A DNA stretch of 64,000 nt from Aliivibrio fischeri (GCA_038993745.2 CP160630.1:806001-870000), one strand, 5' to 3'; positions 37,942-48,098 are shown, counted from the stretch's first letter. The notes: a model not told the origin generated them from the sequence alone. Made by a program: numbers and translations.

Positions 37942-38219
37942 TTATTTCGCTAATACATCTTGCCACTGCGGATTTTTATTCATGTAATGAACCACATAAG
38001 AGCAGACAGGCACAATCAATAAATTGGATGTTCTCATCTCATGTAAGAGCGACTCCATCATTACTTTGCCGTAGCCTTTTCCTTGTAGCTCATCAGGGAT
38101 CCGCGTGCTTATTACATCGAGAATATTGCCTTTCTTTCGTAATACACTTTAGCAACTGCCTCTCCCTCAAGTGCTATGTGATAACACTTATTATCAGGAT
38201 CATGAGTTATCATATTCAT
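37942..38219 (-). pseudogene. small GNAT-like acetyltransferase, one frameshift
   Basis: The frame begins at 38219 (MNMITHDPDNKCYHIALEGE, then AVAKVYYERK) and hits TAA after ERKAIFSM. One frame over it continues DVISTRIPDELQGKGYGKVMM to a C-terminal VPVCSYVVHYMNKNPQWQDVLAK and stops at 37942. Adding one base in the AAAGG run near 38129-38133 gives a 92-residue protein with ERKGNILDV and the acetyl-CoA-binding GKGYGK loop. This matches the short YjdJ-type GNAT family. Function within the family is poorly known. It may be a sequencing deletion; too short to appear as an intact gene as it stands. Confidence 0.8.
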
Positions 38220-38259
38220 GCCTACATTCCCTCTTCCTTCTTAAGTACAACTACTTTAA

Positions 38260-39438
38260 TCAGTTCCACTTAAAAATGCGAGTTTCGTTTCCTTCTTGTG
38301 GTGCTTCTGGGATATTTAACGACAATAAGAATGAAATAAAGGCCATTCCAGCACCTACGTAAAACACAGCGGCAGGTGATACAAGCCATATCAAGCCAAA
38401 GCTAACAGGGATAACCACAGCTGCAATATGGTTGATAGTAAAGGCCACACCCGCCGTTGATGCCATATCAGCAGGATCGGCAATTTTTTGAAAATAGGTT
38501 TTAATCGCTAATGCTAAAGCAAAAAACAGATGGTCGATAATGTATAGTGCTGCCGCCATTTCTGAGGTTTGTACCAATGCATAGCCAACAAAAACAAAAA
38601 TCAGACCAATGTATTCAAACATCAGTGCTTTGCGCTCACCAACAACACCAATCCAACGTCCAATCTTTTTAGCAAATAACCAGTTAAATACGTAGTTGGC
38701 TAAAAACAATAACGTGATTTCAGAAGCCGAATAACCGAACTTCTCAACCATTAAGAAGCCAGCAAACACCATAAAGATCTGACGACGAGCACCACTCATA
38801 AAGGTTAATGCGTAGTACAACCAATAACGTTTACGTAGTACCAATTTCTTAGTTTGTTGTGTTTCGGTTTCAAAGTTTGGAAACGATAACCACATAAAGA
38901 TCGTCACAATTAATGCAATTGAACCTGCAATCAGATAGATCCATTTAAATTCTAATTGCACTAATTCAAGCAATACCCACAGCACGCCATAAGTACATAA
39001 AGAAGCCAACGCACCGATAGAGATAAGTTTACCTAGCATCTCTGGTGCTTCTTCTTTGGTTAACCATTGCAGCGATAGAGACTGTTTTAAGGTTTCAAAA
39101 TAGTGGAAACCTACCGACATCAATAATGTTGTGCATAATAAGCCATACACACTTGGGAAGAAGCCAGTAATCGCAACACCTACCGCCAACATCACCAAAG
39201 AGAGGATCATGAACTTCTGCTCACGAATAAAAAGAAGAACGAATACAGCGGTAAATGCAAGAAAGCCTGGGATCTCACGCACACTTTGTAATAAACCAAT
39301 GTCCGCACCAGTAAAGGCGGCTTTTTCGATAACAAAGTTATTTAAAAGTGCATTCCATGTAGAGAAAGCAATAGGAACAACAATAGATATTAAAATCAAA
39401 AACGTTTTGGGATTTCTCCACTGAGCTAAGCTCGACAT
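38260..39438 (-). CDS. MFS transporter
   Basis: This 392-residue inner-membrane protein has about 12 hydrophobic helices and a central cytoplasmic loop (FETETQQTKKLVLRKRYW), the layout of the major facilitator superfamily. The A-like motif between helices 2 and 3 is weak. Substrate is not evident. The LysR gene 84 bases upstream on the same strand and the divergent GH13 alpha-glucosidase gene suggest, but do not prove, a link to sugar or oligosaccharide use. Confidence 0.82.
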   Translation of the reverse strand: MSSLAQWRNPKTFLILISIVVPIAFSTWNALLNNFVIEKAAFTGADIGLLQSVREIPGFLAFTAVFVLLFIREQKFMILSLVMLAVGVAITGFFPSVYGLLCTTLLMSVGFHYFETLKQSLSLQWLTKEEAPEMLGKLISIGALASLCTYGVLWVLLELVQLEFKWIYLIAGSIALIVTIFMWLSFPNFETETQQTKKLVLRKRYWLYYALTFMSGARRQIFMVFAGFLMVEKFGYSASEITLLFLANYVFNWLFAKKIGRWIGVVGERKALMFEYIGLIFVFVGYALVQTSEMAAALYIIDHLFFALALAIKTYFQKIADPADMASTAGVAFTINHIAAVVIPVSFGLIWLVSPAAVFYVGAGMAFISFLLSLNIPEAPQEGNETRIFKWN

Positions 39439-39522
39439 GATAGTGACTCTTATTAATATTTAGATTTACACACTGTAACATATTTCGTTGAAACATCGTC
39501 TTAGCGCATGGCGATCTTTACT

Positions 39523-40410
39523 TTATTTACCTTTTAATAATGAGACTAAGTACTGAATACTTTCTGATACTTGTTCTGTTTTGGTATAAATCCCAACACT
39601 GCCTGATTTTTCTGATCCTTGTGGAAGCGTCACAATTCCCAACTCCGCCATTTTTTCTTTAACTTGATCGGTATAAGGCATGATCGCATCACTGGTTTTT
39701 AGCATATCAATACTGGCTTTTAAGGAGTTAAGTTCATACACAACTCCTGTTTTTTGCTGTTTAAGATTGAACGCTTCCATACCTTCATCATTCAAAATCT
39801 TCGTGTGTCTGATGTGATCAGGAGTAACTTTTATTAAAGGGTAATTATCCAACTCATTTGATGTTAGATCATTTGATAACAATGGATGCCCTTCCCTTAC
39901 AAACCACGCTTCTTGTTCGATAAATAAAGGCATAAACAATACACGATGTCTTGGATCGATATTTTCGATTTCATGACCGATAAAAAGATCAATATCACCA
40001 TTGAGTAATTGATTTAGCATAGAGAGACCATTACCAAACTCGATATACATTGAGTTATTTGGATGCTGCTCCACAAATTGTTTAATTACTTCAGAGGCAA
40101 AACACTCCCACCACGCCTCACCAATTCCTAACTTTATCTTACCCTGACTTCTGGCTTTCATGTCGGTCAGTTGATGCATCATTTGACTGTGTTTTTCAAA
40201 CAAATCTTGTACATAACGATAATAGAGCCAGCCAGAGCTTGTCAGTTCAACCCCTTTGGATTTTCGATGAAACAAAATCACATCTAAGTTTTCTTCTAGT
40301 TTCTTAATTGCTGTCGTTAATGTCGGTTGACTAATAAACAGTTTTTCAGAAGCGCCTTTAATGCTGCCTTGACGAGCCACTTCGTAAAAATAGCGTGATG
40401 ATTTATCCAT
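39523..40410 (-). CDS. LysR-family transcription regulator
   Basis: The ATG at 40410 gives 295 residues and places the helix-turn-helix correctly (YFYEVARQGSIKGASEKLFI, then SQPTLTTAIKKLEENL). The effector-binding domain (~90-295) follows, with the usual KIKLGIGEAWWE start. It lies between a same-strand MFS gene and the divergent GH13 gene, with a 144-base promoter region, so either may be its target. Confidence 0.88.
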   Translation of the reverse strand: MDKSSRYFYEVARQGSIKGASEKLFISQPTLTTAIKKLEENLDVILFHRKSKGVELTSSGWLYYRYVQDLFEKHSQMMHQLTDMKARSQGKIKLGIGEAWWECFASEVIKQFVEQHPNNSMYIEFGNGLSMLNQLLNGDIDLFIGHEIENIDPRHRVLFMPLFIEQEAWFVREGHPLLSNDLTSNELDNYPLIKVTPDHIRHTKILNDEGMEAFNLKQQKTGVVYELNSLKASIDMLKTSDAIMPYTDQVKEKMAELGIVTLPQGSEKSGSVGIYTKTEQVSESIQYLVSLLKGK

Positions 40411-40554
40411 AATAAACACTCAGTAATTATTCTGACTTCACAATACCCATGATATAAATTTTTTCTATATCAGAGTTCAAATTATCAATTATTCATCACC
40501 GTTTTTTTTCGCTATATTGCGTTTAATTTCTTTTAGTTAGTGGAATAAAAAAAT

Positions 40555-42186
40555 ATGGAAAAGCGTTGGTGGCATAACAGTGTTGTATATCAAATTTACC
40601 CTCGTAGCTTCTGTGACTCAAATAATGATGGTATTGGTGATCTACAAGGTATTATTAGTAAACTGGATTACTTGCAAGGTCTTGGAATTGATGTCATTTG
40701 GCTTTCTCCTGTTTATCAATCTCCAATGGATGATAACGGTTACGATATCTCTGATTATCAAGCGATTGCGGCTGAATTTGGCACCATGGAAGACATGAAG
40801 CGTTTAATGCAGCAAGCTGAAGATCGCGGCATTAAAGTGGTAATGGATTTAGTGGTTAACCACACATCGGACGAACACGCTTGGTTTGTTGAAGCAAAAA
40901 GCGATAAAAATAGTCAATATCGTGATTTTTATATCTGGCGTGATGCGGATGAAAACGGCGAAGCACCCAGTGACATTGGATCCATTTTTGGTGGTTCAGC
41001 ATGGCAATGGGATGAAGAGAATCAACAATACTATTTTCACTTATTCTCTAAACGCCAACCAGATTTAAACTGGGAGAACCCAGAAGTTCACCAAAAAGTA
41101 TTTGATATGATGAACTGGTGGATTGACCAAGGTATTGGTGGCTTCCGTTTAGATGTTATCGATTTAATTGGCAAAGAAGTCGACAAAAAAATTACGGGTG
41201 ATGGTGAGCGTTTGCATCCGCTTCTTCAAAAAATGAATCAAGCGACATTCGGTGATAAAGATTTGCTTACGGTGGGCGAAACATGGGGAGCAACACCTAA
41301 AAGTGCTCAACTTTATAGTGATCCAGCTCGTAATGAGCTATCAATGGTGTTCCAGTTTGAGCACATTACCCTGCTTTGGGAAGATGGCGATAAATGGAAG
41401 CCTAAGCCGCTTGATCTCGCCTTATTTAAGCAAGTGATGACCAAATGGCAAGTAGAGCTAAACAATAAGGGTTGGAACTCGCTATTTTGGAATAACCACG
41501 ATTTACCTCGAGTTGTCTCTAAATACGGTTGTGATGGTCAATATCGTGTTGAGTCGGCAAAAATGCTGGCAACCACTCTGCATATGATGAAAGGCACGCC
41601 TTATATTTTCCAAGGTGAAGAGATCGGCATGACGAACGTCGCATTCGATACGTTAGAAGAGTACAAAGACATTGAAACGTTGAACTTCTATCGAGTAAAA
41701 ACCGAATCAGGTGTAAGTCATGAGAGCATGATGAAAGGGATCCATGCCAATAGCCGTGACAATGCACGCACACCAATGCACTGGGATAACTCTGATAATG
41801 CAGGATTTACTCAAGGTACACCTTGGATCAAACTGAACCCGAATTACCCTGAGATCAACGTTGCCGCAGCGCTAGAAGATAAAAATTCAATCTTCTATCA
41901 CTATCAAAAACTGATCGCCCTAAGAAAACAGAACCCAGTGATTGTCTACGGTGATTTTATTCCTCTGTTTGAAACGCACTCTGCCGTGTTTGCTTATGAG
42001 CGTAAAGATGCAGACCAACACTTAGTCGTGCTAAATAACTTTAGTGCAGAGCCACAAACATTAGCATTGCCTGAGCATATTGCTAACCGCTCTGTGGAGT
42101 GCTTAATCAGTAATCTTGAGCCAACAACACAATTAGGTTCAGATCTGACGTTAGCACCTTATCAAAGCTTGGTTTTAGCGCTTTAA
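40555..42186 (+). CDS. GH13 alpha-glucosidase (oligo-1,6-glucosidase / TreC-like)
   Basis: This 543-residue cytoplasmic enzyme belongs to glycoside hydrolase family 13 of the oligo-1,6-glucosidase type. Conserved regions are seen in order: VVYQIYPRSFCDSNNDGIGD, VMDLVVNHTSDEH (region I, ~100), GGFRLDVIDLI (nucleophile Asp, ~200), LTVGETWG (acid/base Glu, ~240) and WNNHDLPR (~312). A C-terminal beta domain ends the protein. No signal peptide is present. It should release glucose from isomaltose-like, maltose-like or trehalose-6-phosphate substrates; which one cannot be settled by sequence reading. It diverges from the LysR gene. Confidence 0.92.
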   Translation: MEKRWWHNSVVYQIYPRSFCDSNNDGIGDLQGIISKLDYLQGLGIDVIWLSPVYQSPMDDNGYDISDYQAIAAEFGTMEDMKRLMQQAEDRGIKVVMDLVVNHTSDEHAWFVEAKSDKNSQYRDFYIWRDADENGEAPSDIGSIFGGSAWQWDEENQQYYFHLFSKRQPDLNWENPEVHQKVFDMMNWWIDQGIGGFRLDVIDLIGKEVDKKITGDGERLHPLLQKMNQATFGDKDLLTVGETWGATPKSAQLYSDPARNELSMVFQFEHITLLWEDGDKWKPKPLDLALFKQVMTKWQVELNNKGWNSLFWNNHDLPRVVSKYGCDGQYRVESAKMLATTLHMMKGTPYIFQGEEIGMTNVAFDTLEEYKDIETLNFYRVKTESGVSHESMMKGIHANSRDNARTPMHWDNSDNAGFTQGTPWIKLNPNYPEINVAAALEDKNSIFYHYQKLIALRKQNPVIVYGDFIPLFETHSAVFAYERKDADQHLVVLNNFSAEPQTLALPEHIANRSVECLISNLEPTTQLGSDLTLAPYQSLVLAL

Positions 42187-42210
42187 ACCTATATTTTGAA
42201 CTGCCTACTA

Positions 42211-42248
42211 GCGCCCTATTACTTTCATTGGTATAGGGCGTTATTTTT
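42211..42248. terminator. terminator between GH13 gene and LytTR operon
   Basis: CGCCCTATTAC pairs with GTATAGGGCG around TTTCATTG, followed by a T-rich run on the plus strand. It lies between convergent genes. Confidence 0.85.
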
Positions 42249-42255
42249 TGCTTTA

Positions 42256-43059
42256 TCACATCCCTTTAAACAAACTTTGAGCGCTTCTGCTTACGGGTAA
42301 TTTCACACCACCAATGTGAACACACAAATGCCCAAGTAAATCCTTTTTCACTTTTTCTATTTGAGCAACATTCACGAGACTTGAACGGTGAATTTGCCAA
42401 AAATGATCTGGATTGATCTTTTGTTGTAACTCTTTTAGCGAACTGCGAATAAGGTACTCCGTTATATCGATATCATTTTGCTTGGCATAAACCGAAACGT
42501 ATTTATCCTCCGCTTTAAAATACAAAACATCTGAAACAGAAATTAAATGTAGATCTTCACCTTTGTACGCTTTAATCCAACATAAATATTCTGGTTGTTG
42601 TTGTGCAGACAGTTGCTGTATCTGAGCAAAAAGATCACTCAATACATCTTGATTTTGTTTAGGCGCTGAGTGTTTATCTTGCTGAGTTAACCTTTGTTTT
42701 AGTTTTTCACAGGTGGCTTCAAGTCTGGTTTCAGAGATGGGTTTTAACACATAATCAATCGCATTGGTTTCAAACGCTTTTACCGCAAATTCATCGTAAG
42801 CGGTAATGAAGACAATTAACGGCGCTACGGTACTTTTTTGTAATTTTGCTGCCAATGCCATGCCATCTAATTCTGGCATTTTTATATCTAAAAAAGCGAT
42901 ATCCGGTTGGTGTTGCTCTATTGCATCAAGCGCTTCTTTACCGTTAGCACATACCGCTACAATATCTAAATCAAACCAAAGATCGGATAACATTTTTTCT
43001 AAATGAAAGCGTAATAATGGCTCATCATCGGCAATAATGGCGGTAATGGATTGACTCAT
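42256..43059 (-). CDS. LytTR-family response regulator
   Basis: This 267-residue regulator has an N-terminal receiver domain (acidic DDEPLLRF, phospho-acceptor Asp in IAFLDIKMPELDG near 58, VFITAYDEFAVKAFE) and a C-terminal LytTR DNA-binding domain (~160-267; LYFKAEDKYVSVY, FWQIHRSSLVNVAQI, LPVSRSAQSLFKG). It overlaps the histidine kinase gene by 4 bases, and the pair forms a two-component system. It is last in a seven-gene operon for an envelope transport system, which it probably regulates. Confidence 0.92.
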   Translation of the reverse strand: MSQSITAIIADDEPLLRFHLEKMLSDLWFDLDIVAVCANGKEALDAIEQHQPDIAFLDIKMPELDGMALAAKLQKSTVAPLIVFITAYDEFAVKAFETNAIDYVLKPISETRLEATCEKLKQRLTQQDKHSAPKQNQDVLSDLFAQIQQLSAQQQPEYLCWIKAYKGEDLHLISVSDVLYFKAEDKYVSVYAKQNDIDITEYLIRSSLKELQQKINPDHFWQIHRSSLVNVAQIEKVKKDLLGHLCVHIGGVKLPVSRSAQSLFKGM

Positions 43060-44108
43060 GAATACTCCCTATTTAATTGAAGTAATTTATCCAATGGAAT
43101 TGTCAGCTCTGCATTTACACCACCGTCTTTATTTTCTGTAATGCGAACTGAAGCACTGCCATCGAACAAATCATGCAATCGCTGTTTGATATTATTTAAG
43201 CTCATTCCATGTCCTTTACTCGGTGATACTGACTTCAATCCAATGCCATTATCAGAGATGACAACAAAAAACTGGTTATTCTCTTGCTTAAACTGAATCA
43301 TAAGGTGCCTTCCCTGCGCACTCGGCTCTATACCGTGAGTAATGGCATTTTCAACCAGAGGCTGAATTAACAAAGGTGGCAAAGAAATAGGCTCAACTAT
43401 CTGTTTATCAATCTCATACGTTAAACGCTCCCCTAAGCGGATCTGTTGAATCGATAAATAGGCATTTAATAGCTCAATTTCTTGCTCAATGGTAATTAAT
43501 GGATTTCGGTTTGTTTTTAACGATCCTCGAAGTAAATCCGCCAGCTTCTCTAGCATCAATTTTGCTTTGTTGCTGTCTAACTCAATTAACGCGCTGATAT
43601 TCGCTAAGGTATTAAATAAAAAATGTGGCTCAATTTGACTTTGAAGCTGACTTAACTGGCTTAATACTAGCGCCTTTTCTTGCTCTAACTGTTTACGCTT
43701 AGAGAGTGCCAACGCTTGCTCTGCTAACATGGTTTTCTCGGCTACGTGAAAGTAATAGAAACAGATAGCGGTAAAGATCAACCCTAATAATACAATGGGT
43801 TGAAGTGCTTCTAAGGTGGCGAAATCCTCATATTTATTTAGCCATAATGATGCGTGAAACGTACCTAATGTGATAGAAAGCACCATAGCTAATACGGTGG
43901 AATAGGCTTTTTTTAAAGTGGGAAAATTATTCTCTAAGACAAATGAGCATAAAACGGCACTGTAGCCATAACCTAAACTAATAGTGATATGCTCATAAAA
44001 TGGTGATGGCCAAATATTGCTCGTCATCATGGCAATAACTGTACAAAACAGCGTAGTAATCAGCAAACTTTTCACTAATTGCAGTATCGTTTCTTTTCGC
44101 TCACTCAT
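43056..44108 (-). CDS. LytS/YehU-type sensor histidine kinase
   Basis: This 350-residue protein has about four N-terminal membrane helices (~15-125), a coiled linker, the His_kinase motif IEPHFLFNTLANISALIEL with the phospho-acceptor His near 165, and an HATPase domain with LIQPLVENAITHGIEPSAQG, ISDNGIGLKS and GHGMSLNNIKQRL. It partners with the overlapping LytTR regulator. No extracytoplasmic sensor domain of size is present, so the membrane part itself may sense the signal, perhaps the state of the adjacent ABC transporter. Confidence 0.92.
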   Translation of the reverse strand: MSERKETILQLVKSLLITTLFCTVIAMMTSNIWPSPFYEHITISLGYGYSAVLCSFVLENNFPTLKKAYSTVLAMVLSITLGTFHASLWLNKYEDFATLEALQPIVLLGLIFTAICFYYFHVAEKTMLAEQALALSKRKQLEQEKALVLSQLSQLQSQIEPHFLFNTLANISALIELDSNKAKLMLEKLADLLRGSLKTNRNPLITIEQEIELLNAYLSIQQIRLGERLTYEIDKQIVEPISLPPLLIQPLVENAITHGIEPSAQGRHLMIQFKQENNQFFVVISDNGIGLKSVSPSKGHGMSLNNIKQRLHDLFDGSASVRITENKDGGVNAELTIPLDKLLQLNREYS

Positions 44109-45370
44109 TAGAATCGTCCTTTTATATTCAGTAATAGCATATGCTTATCGGATAAATTTGCATACGCTGAGTCGCTTTTTCCTGTCAAAAAACGCGCGGC
44201 AAGTTCCATTTCTACACTTGAATCACCTGAATCATGAAGCAAATAATTTAGCCATTGTGTTGCTATCACTCCGTTATCTTCTGGTGAGTAAAGCACATCA
44301 AATGTTGGGGTAAATTGACTTAACCATAAGATATCTTTACTCCACTGCCACCTTGTCCATGCGTTAGGATCTAAGCTCCAATGAAACATCATGTTATGTT
44401 GAACCATATTGACATGATTAAAACCTTGTTGATATGACGGTGTTGCTACAGTAAACGCATTATTCCACTCGTTTTTACTCCATGCTCGACTGTCATACCA
44501 ATACTCTAAAACGACACTACTACCGATTTCATTTGCCCAAGTTAACCCTACTAGCGCTTGATAGGCATTCTCTTCTTTTTCTAAAGTGACAAGATAACGT
44601 GTGATACTTAGCTGCTGATAAGAAAGATACTTGGATTGATACACTGCCGAGCCATGAAACTCCCACGCGGTATCTAGCACAGTAACAACACTGGCACCTA
44701 ATAACCCTTGTCGAACATCATCATAATAAGCAACCCATTGGTATTCTGTATCTCCCACTAACGCATAACGTCTTATGCCAATTCCTTGCTGTTCACTTTG
44801 CTCTTCTAACTCACTTCCTTCTTGTTGCGTCCATGATGAATCGGTATAAATTAACGACCATTCACCTTGATCATCAAAATAAGAGACCGAAGCGACACCT
44901 GCCCCTTCCTCTACCTGTATACCAACAGGGTTTCGACGATAAGGGGTAAAAATATCCAGCGGGCGATAACCATAACCAACACCCCAATCGACTCTTACTT
45001 TACCCAACTGTAAATCCAATGGAATATCGGCAATATCAATGCTGCTTTGCCAAAATAATTCACTGACAATCAGCTCACCTTCTGCACTTTTATCTTCTGA
45101 TTGATTGCTAGATTGGGAATAAAGATCATTACCTTTAAGAGCCACCACCGCATTCCAGTTCTGATAACCGATTTGAACATCCAGTAATCCATTAAACGAC
45201 TCTTGGTGTTCATTGTCTGTCATTGGAGAAAAAACCGTCTCTCGCTGTTGAACCGTTTCGGCACTCAGCATCCAATCCCACTCGAAAGTCATCTCAGAGG
45301 CTTGAGCGCTTAAAGAAGCCGCCCAAGCACTACAATATACTAGCCGTTCTAGCCAAGGTTTCATGATCAC
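44108..45370 (-). CDS. outer-membrane beta-barrel-like protein
   Basis: This 420-residue protein has an N-terminal signal (YCSAWAASLSAQA) and then alternating hydrophobic/polar strands rich in Trp and Tyr, such as WDWMLSAETVQQ, VDWGVGYGYRPL and DTEYQWVAYYDDV. It ends in ...HMLLLNIKGRF; a terminal Phe is the usual signal for the BAM machinery. The family is not certain; it resembles porin-like proteins paired with LolA-like periplasmic proteins. It overlaps the LolA-like gene by 4 bases and the kinase gene by 1 base. Confidence 0.68.
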   Translation of the reverse strand: MIMKPWLERLVYCSAWAASLSAQASEMTFEWDWMLSAETVQQRETVFSPMTDNEHQESFNGLLDVQIGYQNWNAVVALKGNDLYSQSSNQSEDKSAEGELIVSELFWQSSIDIADIPLDLQLGKVRVDWGVGYGYRPLDIFTPYRRNPVGIQVEEGAGVASVSYFDDQGEWSLIYTDSSWTQQEGSELEEQSEQQGIGIRRYALVGDTEYQWVAYYDDVRQGLLGASVVTVLDTAWEFHGSAVYQSKYLSYQQLSITRYLVTLEKEENAYQALVGLTWANEIGSSVVLEYWYDSRAWSKNEWNNAFTVATPSYQQGFNHVNMVQHNMMFHWSLDPNAWTRWQWSKDILWLSQFTPTFDVLYSPEDNGVIATQWLNYLLHDSGDSSVEMELAARFLTGKSDSAYANLSDKHMLLLNIKGRF

Positions 45371-46164
45371 AAATCCAACTGTTTGGTGCGTGACAGATAA
45401 GCAGGGTTATAATATTTATCGGCAATCTCTGTTGATGTAATTTCTTTATATTCAATCACCGTTTTTTGATTGGTTTGAATTTGATCGTTTAACACCATTG
45501 AAATCACTTTGGTTTCGCCTTCCCTTACCCCTTTAATAAACCACGCTTCTTTGGCCATTTTTCCTGAACGCAAATACAAATCGGCTTTAATCGGAAAACC
45601 CGTTCCTTGCTCTAACCATAAATCGATAGTGAAATAACTCGCGCCTTTTGTTGTCGCTTTTAGTTTAATCTTCTCAGTTTGAATCGCTTGACCATCGGTT
45701 AGCTCGAACGTTGTCGATTCAACCCACTCACCTTGATAATCCTCACTCCACGTTAACGTTGAAATGTCACCCACAGAGGCTTCACCGAGTAACTTTTGCA
45801 TCGGTGTAATGCGGATTGGTCGGCGACTTTTCGGCATGAGTAACCAATAGTTATCCCCTAGCATCAGCATCTTTTGTCCGGCTTCCACTTGAGAATTAAA
45901 CAACACCAAAGATTCTCGATCTTCTCGTGTGTATACCGTGTATTGGCGAGTTTTATCTAGCTCGTCATTTTTGTATAGCTTAACCTCAGAAACCACTTTT
46001 GCTGAACTTTCACCTAAGCGAAAATCATCGGCCTTTTTCACCAGTTGTTTAACTTGAACCTCGGTTAGGCTGTTTGTATTATCCATATGTTGCGTTGTTG
46101 CGATTGCGGTCGATTGGAAGCCAACAAGCACGAACAGAATAAATAAGTGAGATAATTTAGACAT
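45367..46164 (-). CDS. LolA-like outer-membrane lipoprotein-sorting protein
   Basis: This 265-residue periplasmic protein has a signal peptide (LFILFVLVGFQSTAIA) and the half-barrel pattern of the LolA/LppX superfamily: VSEVKLYKNDELDKTRQYTV, SLVLFNSQVEAGQKMLMLGD, NYWLLMPKSRRPIRI and YFTIDLWLEQGTGFPIKADL. Proteins of this subgroup often sit beside MacB/FtsX permeases and are thought to carry hydrophobic cargo across the periplasm. Its start overlaps the restored end of the permease gene by 8 bases. Confidence 0.82.
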   Translation of the reverse strand: MSKLSHLFILFVLVGFQSTAIATTQHMDNTNSLTEVQVKQLVKKADDFRLGESSAKVVSEVKLYKNDELDKTRQYTVYTREDRESLVLFNSQVEAGQKMLMLGDNYWLLMPKSRRPIRITPMQKLLGEASVGDISTLTWSEDYQGEWVESTTFELTDGQAIQTEKIKLKATTKGASYFTIDLWLEQGTGFPIKADLYLRSGKMAKEAWFIKGVREGETKVISMVLNDQIQTNQKTVIEYKEITSTEIADKYYNPAYLSRTKQLDL

Positions 46165-47424
46165 AAATAAGCGCCTCTGTAATGGGTTTTTTCACGCCTT
46201 TTTTGGCAGATAAGTACGCTGCCAGTAAACAAATACACACAACACCAACGCCTGCATAAGCCACTAATTCAAATGAGAAATAAATATTCAGTGGGTAACC
46301 GTCCGTTCTTCCCGAGGTGGTGGCATCTGCACATCAATCACTAACAGCAGTATTGTCGTTAAGGCTGTCATTACTGCACCAAGCATCACACCTATTACCG
46401 CAAGCAAGCCCGCTTCTCGTAAGAATGAGTGAATGATCTCGTTAGGATAGCTGCCTAATGCGGATAACGTGCCGATCTCACGCGTTCTTTCTGTTACGGA
46501 CATCGTCATGGTATTAAATAACGCCACAAATACCACTAGCCCCATAACAAAGCCCATCACACCAAAGATAAGATCATATAAATCTTTCACTTTGTTGTAG
46601 AAAAAAGCATGCTCTTGCCATGGAGTGATTTCAACGTCGTAATCAAGTGGCATCGTTTCTAACTCTTGATCTAATCGCTGGTGTAACTCGGCTGTTTTCT
46701 CAGTATCAAATAAAAAGACCGATAAGGTGCTTACTTTCTCTGATAACAGTAACTCTTGTGCAGAATCAATATGAATATAAAGCTGACGTTTATCTAACTC
46801 GGGAACCCCCGTTGAATAGGTGCCATGCACTTTAAAATCAAACGCGTTAAGTGCCCCTTCGCTGGTGGTTGCCAGTAAAGTTACCCAATCACCCACACTG
46901 ACGTTGAGGTTTCTCGCTAAATCCACCCCAAGCATAATTTCAGGCTCCATGACATCGTATCGACTTGAGGTAATGTCGGTTAACGTTTTGCCCGATCTCA
47001 TATCTAAAAATGGGCCCTTCATATCGAACTCTCGATCGTTCACCCCAGTTCCCATGAAAATCGTCGATTTTACGCCATTAGAAATTAGCCCTGTAAAATC
47101 AATTCGAGGTTGTACGCCTCTTACTTCATCGTATTTCATCATGGTGCGAATTAATTCTGATGTCTCTGATAATCCATTACTTAATGGCATCTCTTCATCA
47201 CTTTCAAAATAACCTGGTTGACTTAATGTAAGATGACCCGTATCTCTTGCTGTGGATTCTTTTAATGAGTCATAAGTATATAAACCAAACCCACCCGCAC
47301 TGGTCAATGCAAATACGGCAATCGTAATAATTAAGATAGAAAGTGCGCTACGACGGCCGTTTCGCAATAAATTCAACCACGCTAAACGCAGAGAATAAGG
47401 TAATAGTGAGATTAACTTGCCCAT
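46157..47424 (-). CDS. FtsX/MacB-type ABC permease with one frameshift near the 3' end
   Basis: The open frame runs from 47424 and would end at 46288 after MPPPREERTVTH. One frame over it continues GRTDGYPLNIYFSFELVAY through a fourth membrane helix to a stop at 46157. Adding one base at about 46313 gives MPPPPGRTDGYPL and a normal 422-residue permease: an N-terminal helix (SALSILIITIAVFALTSAGG), a large periplasmic domain and three C-terminal helices. Without it the last helix is lost. It overlaps the ATPase gene by 13 bases. It resembles lipoprotein or peptide exporters of the LolCDE/MacB type. I count it as a gene that is probably intact in life. Confidence 0.85.
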
Positions 47425-48098
47425 GACACGGCCTCCTTGCTGATGGTTCCATCCAATAAGTTAATGCAAGTATCACAATGTTGCGCCATTCGATAATCAT
47501 GCGTTGCAACAATAAAGGTGGTGCCAATTTCCTTCCCGAGCGCTTTCATAATATCAATCACGGTCTCTGCGGTTTGGCTATCTAAACTGGCTGTTGGTTC
47601 ATCCGCAATAACCAAACTTGGTTTATGAACTAAAGCACGTGCAATGGCGACACGTTGCTGTTGTCCACCAGAAAGGTTATCAGGTCGATGGTGAATAACA
47701 TCGCCTAGTCCCACTTTTTCTAACATCTCAGTGGCTAAGATCCTTTGCTCTTTACTGCTGTATCCATTTAACACTAGTGGGTATGCTACGTTCTCTAATG
47801 CGGTCATCACGGGGACTAAATTAAAACGCTGAAACACAAAGCCCAGTTGGTGACGTCGTAACTTAGCGGCTTCAATAGGGTCTTTAGGGTAAAACTCACC
47901 ATCCATTTTAATTTCTCCCTGATAATCCATATCAAGTAAGCCTAAAATGTTTAATAAGGTACTTTTTCCTGAACCGGATGGCCCGCATAACGCCACCATG
48001 CTGCCTTTTATGATAAAACCATCGACTTGTTTCAAAGCCTCCACACGCTGTGAACCGAGCTGATAAGTTTTTTCTATTCCTTTAAAACTGATCATCAT
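47412..48098 (-). CDS. ABC transporter ATPase (LolD/MacB type)
   Basis: This 228-residue ATPase contains Walker A GPSGSGKST (~38), the Q loop VFQRFNLVPVMTALENV, the signature LSGGQQQRVAIARALVHKPS, Walker B VIADEPTASLDS and the H-loop His in VATHDYRMAQHC. Its size and motifs place it with LolD/MacB/FtsE-like ATPases. It partners with the overlapping FtsX-type permease. It begins 7 bases after the TPR-like gene ends. Confidence 0.95.
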   Translation of the reverse strand: MMISFKGIEKTYQLGSQRVEALKQVDGFIIKGSMVALCGPSGSGKSTLLNILGLLDMDYQGEIKMDGEFYPKDPIEAAKLRRHQLGFVFQRFNLVPVMTALENVAYPLVLNGYSSKEQRILATEMLEKVGLGDVIHHRPDNLSGGQQQRVAIARALVHKPSLVIADEPTASLDSQTAETVIDIMKALGKEIGTTFIVATHDYRMAQHCDTCINLLDGTISKEAVSWAS

